Shown here: in pieces, positions 4,327-5,358 of the stretch
How positions within the stretch are numbered: the stretch's first letter is position 1
Layout of the letters: every line of letters begins with the position of its first letter
Assembly: GCA_030042955.1 (NCBI GenBank)
Contig: JASHYQ010000287.1
Span: forward strand, 1 to 5,358
DNA from: Thermoplasmata archaeon
Lineage (GTDB): Archaea > Thermoplasmatota > Thermoplasmata > Lutacidiplasmatales > UBA184
Direction: 5' to 3'
DNA: 5,358 nucleotides
Program-made: the position numbers and the translations under genes
The notes under the pieces: model-generated
What the model saw: the letters and a program-made list of their open reading frames with translations, nothing else
Told to the model about the DNA's origin: nothing
Databases searched by the model: none

Positions 4327-4458
4327 CTACGGGATGGGTCCCCCGAGGACCCCGGTGATACCAAAGTAGGCGACGAGCACCCCGGTGATGGTCGCCGCGG
4401 CGAAGACGATGATCACGAACTTGAGGGACACGGGCGGGAGCGGGGCCTCGGCGGGCAC
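4327..4458 (-). CDS. Tiny single-helix membrane protein, start uncertain (43 or about 52 residues)
   Basis: The minus-strand frame ending in TAG 4327-4329 encodes VPAEAPLPPVSLK, then a membrane helix FVIIVFAAATITGVLVAYFG, then ITGVLGGPIP. In the sequence as given, the only usable starts are GTG 4458 or a later GTG, neither with a ribosome site. An ATG at 4486 would be in frame if the run of six C (forward G, 4475-4480) had five: it would then read MNPPELKAPVPAEAP, a Pro-rich leader like that of the neighbouring protein at 4143-4298. This suggests a one-base indel in a homopolymer or a sequencing error. It follows the FKBP gene by 72 bases. The family is unknown; a paired membrane subunit is a guess based on its layout. 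Confidence 0.5.
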   Translation of the reverse strand: MPAEAPLPPVSLKFVIIVFAAATITGVLVAYFGITGVLGGPIP

Positions 4459-4530
4459 GGGAGCTTTCAGTTCCGGGGGGATTCATACCCCCATCGTACG
4501 AGTTGCGACGTGCCGGGTCCACACGCCGCC

Positions 4531-5358
4531 CTACGCGGGCTTGGCCGGGGCCTCGTGCTTTGCGGAAGCCTTCGCGTGCTTGGTCTGGTGAGACTTCGTG
4601 TCGCCCGGAGCCGGCGCCTCCGGGGCGGGCTCCTCCGACGCCGCAGGGGGCGCCTCGGCGGGCTTCTCGGCCTCCTTGGCTGGGACGGGCGTGACGTACT
4701 CCTCGATGACCCGCACCGAGGTCGGGTGGACCTGCGAGCGGATCCGGTCGATGACCCGAGGTTTGGCCGCGAGCCAGTTGATGTCGAACTTCGAGCGTTC
4801 GGGCAGCTTCAGGGAGACGACATGCTCCTTGAGCTCCACCTCGAACTCCGACGATCGGCCGTAGTGGAGCTCGACGATGGCCCGGACCTGGTCCGCCGGT
4901 TCGGTGATCTGCTCGGTGACCTTGAACTTGCCCCGGACCTTCCGCCCGGCGAACGGGGGGTTGAAGTCGACACGCACCCGGGCCTGGGTGAGGCTGACGA
5001 CGCGGCCGCGCCGCCCCTCGATGGTGAGCACCGTTCCCACGTCGAGGTGAGCGTCCTCCCGTCGCATCTCGGGGAGCCGGGAGATCTGGTGCATCGAGAA
5101 AAGCTCGATCAGGTTCGGGTCCCGCTCGCCGAACGCATCCGCGGGCGTGAACTCCTTCTCAACCTCCTCCCCCACCGCAACCCCGACCAGCGAGTTCTCC
5201 ACCCCCGTCGGGAAGTACTCTCCGCCGATGAGATGGGGTCGGGGGCCCCAGACATGGCCCGTCGTCTCGGGGACCTTCGCCTCCTGGGCAACCTCCTGGT
5301 GGGTGGTGTCCACGAGTTCCGTGCGTCCTCCGACCTCGGCCCAGAGGTCGTAGTCGAG
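4531..5358 (-). CDS. Long archaeal FKBP/SlyD-type peptidyl-prolyl cis-trans isomerase, N-terminus outside window
   Basis: These enzymes isomerise Xaa-Pro bonds and act as chaperones. The visible 275 residues begin inside the FKBP domain (LDYDLWAEVGGRTELVDTTH) and the frame runs through the right edge, so the GTG at 5313 is not the start. Family landmarks are LVDTT (15-19), VWGPRPHLIGGEYFPTGVEN (36-55), LVGVAVGEE (57-65) and DAFGERDPNLIELF (74-87). The chaperone-like insert (about 103-150) includes VRVDFNPPFAGRKV, the SlyD VDFNHPLAG signature with Pro replacing His. A second domain (about 152-224) matches the C-terminal region of long archaeal FKBPs. Residues 225-275 are a low-complexity Pro/Ala/Glu then Lys/His tail (DTKSHQTKHAKASAKHEA), resembling the metal-binding SlyD tail in position but lacking Cys. 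The tiny membrane protein genes follow on the same strand. Confidence 0.92.
   Translation of the reverse strand, partial: LDYDLWAEVGGRTELVDTTHQEVAQEAKVPETTGHVWGPRPHLIGGEYFPTGVENSLVGVAVGEEVEKEFTPADAFGERDPNLIELFSMHQISRLPEMRREDAHLDVGTVLTIEGRRGRVVSLTQARVRVDFNPPFAGRKVRGKFKVTEQITEPADQVRAIVELHYGRSSEFEVELKEHVVSLKLPERSKFDINWLAAKPRVIDRIRSQVHPTSVRVIEEYVTPVPAKEAEKPAEAPPAASEEPAPEAPAPGDTKSHQTKHAKASAKHEAPAKPA

Noticed and set aside
1..5358. Search for tRNA, rRNA, CRISPR repeats, insertion sequence ends or transposase
   Set aside because: None seen: no cloverleaf-like segment, regularly spaced repeats, transposase motifs or paired terminal repeats.

Overview
The window looks like chromosomal DNA of a GC-rich archaeon, most likely from the class Thermoplasmata. 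This is inferred from one protein that I recognise as a Ta0938-family protein (a small cysteine-rich family named after Thermoplasma acidophilum), from a long archaeal FKBP-type prolyl isomerase, and from a C2H2-finger/heme-oxygenase-fold protein of a kind I associate with archaea. Third codon positions are strongly G/C throughout. I see no insertion sequence, CRISPR array, tRNA or rRNA.

Left part (1-1560). A membrane protein leaves the window on the minus strand (1-211). After a 290-base divergent spacer comes a plus-strand dps gene (502-1110) with the full Dps ferroxidase residue set. The spacer holds no gene I can support, but it has a perfect 7-bp palindrome (364-381) and a GTCAA-N6-TTGAC inverted repeat just ahead of dps (475-490). 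A perfect 11-bp hairpin follows dps. Next is an unrecognised 101-residue protein (1253-1558), preceded by a possible TATA box set between two copies of a 10-bp direct repeat.

Right part (1585-5358). Everything is on the minus strand. In transcription order it reads: a long FKBP/SlyD-like isomerase (5' end beyond the window), two tiny single-helix membrane proteins, a 57-residue protein, an apparently frameshifted 80-residue gene, a 71-residue Cys-containing protein, a heme-oxygenase-fold putative diiron protein with an N-terminal zinc finger, a Ta0938-family protein that overlaps it, and a flavodoxin-like protein. Spacings are short (6-75 bases), so much of this may be co-transcribed. A cluster of palindromes at 3630-3672 marks a likely internal promoter ahead of the last four genes.

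The most interesting regulatory signal is a near-identical element, GGGTCAAC-N4-CTTGAC, found in the same orientation upstream of dps and upstream of the flavodoxin gene. Both products belong to iron and oxidative-stress physiology, so a shared redox or iron-responsive regulator is a reasonable inference. The 71-residue protein, the finger-bearing heme-oxygenase-fold protein, the Ta0938 protein and the flavodoxin together make a candidate undescribed metalloenzyme system with its own electron carrier. Its substrate cannot be read from the sequence.
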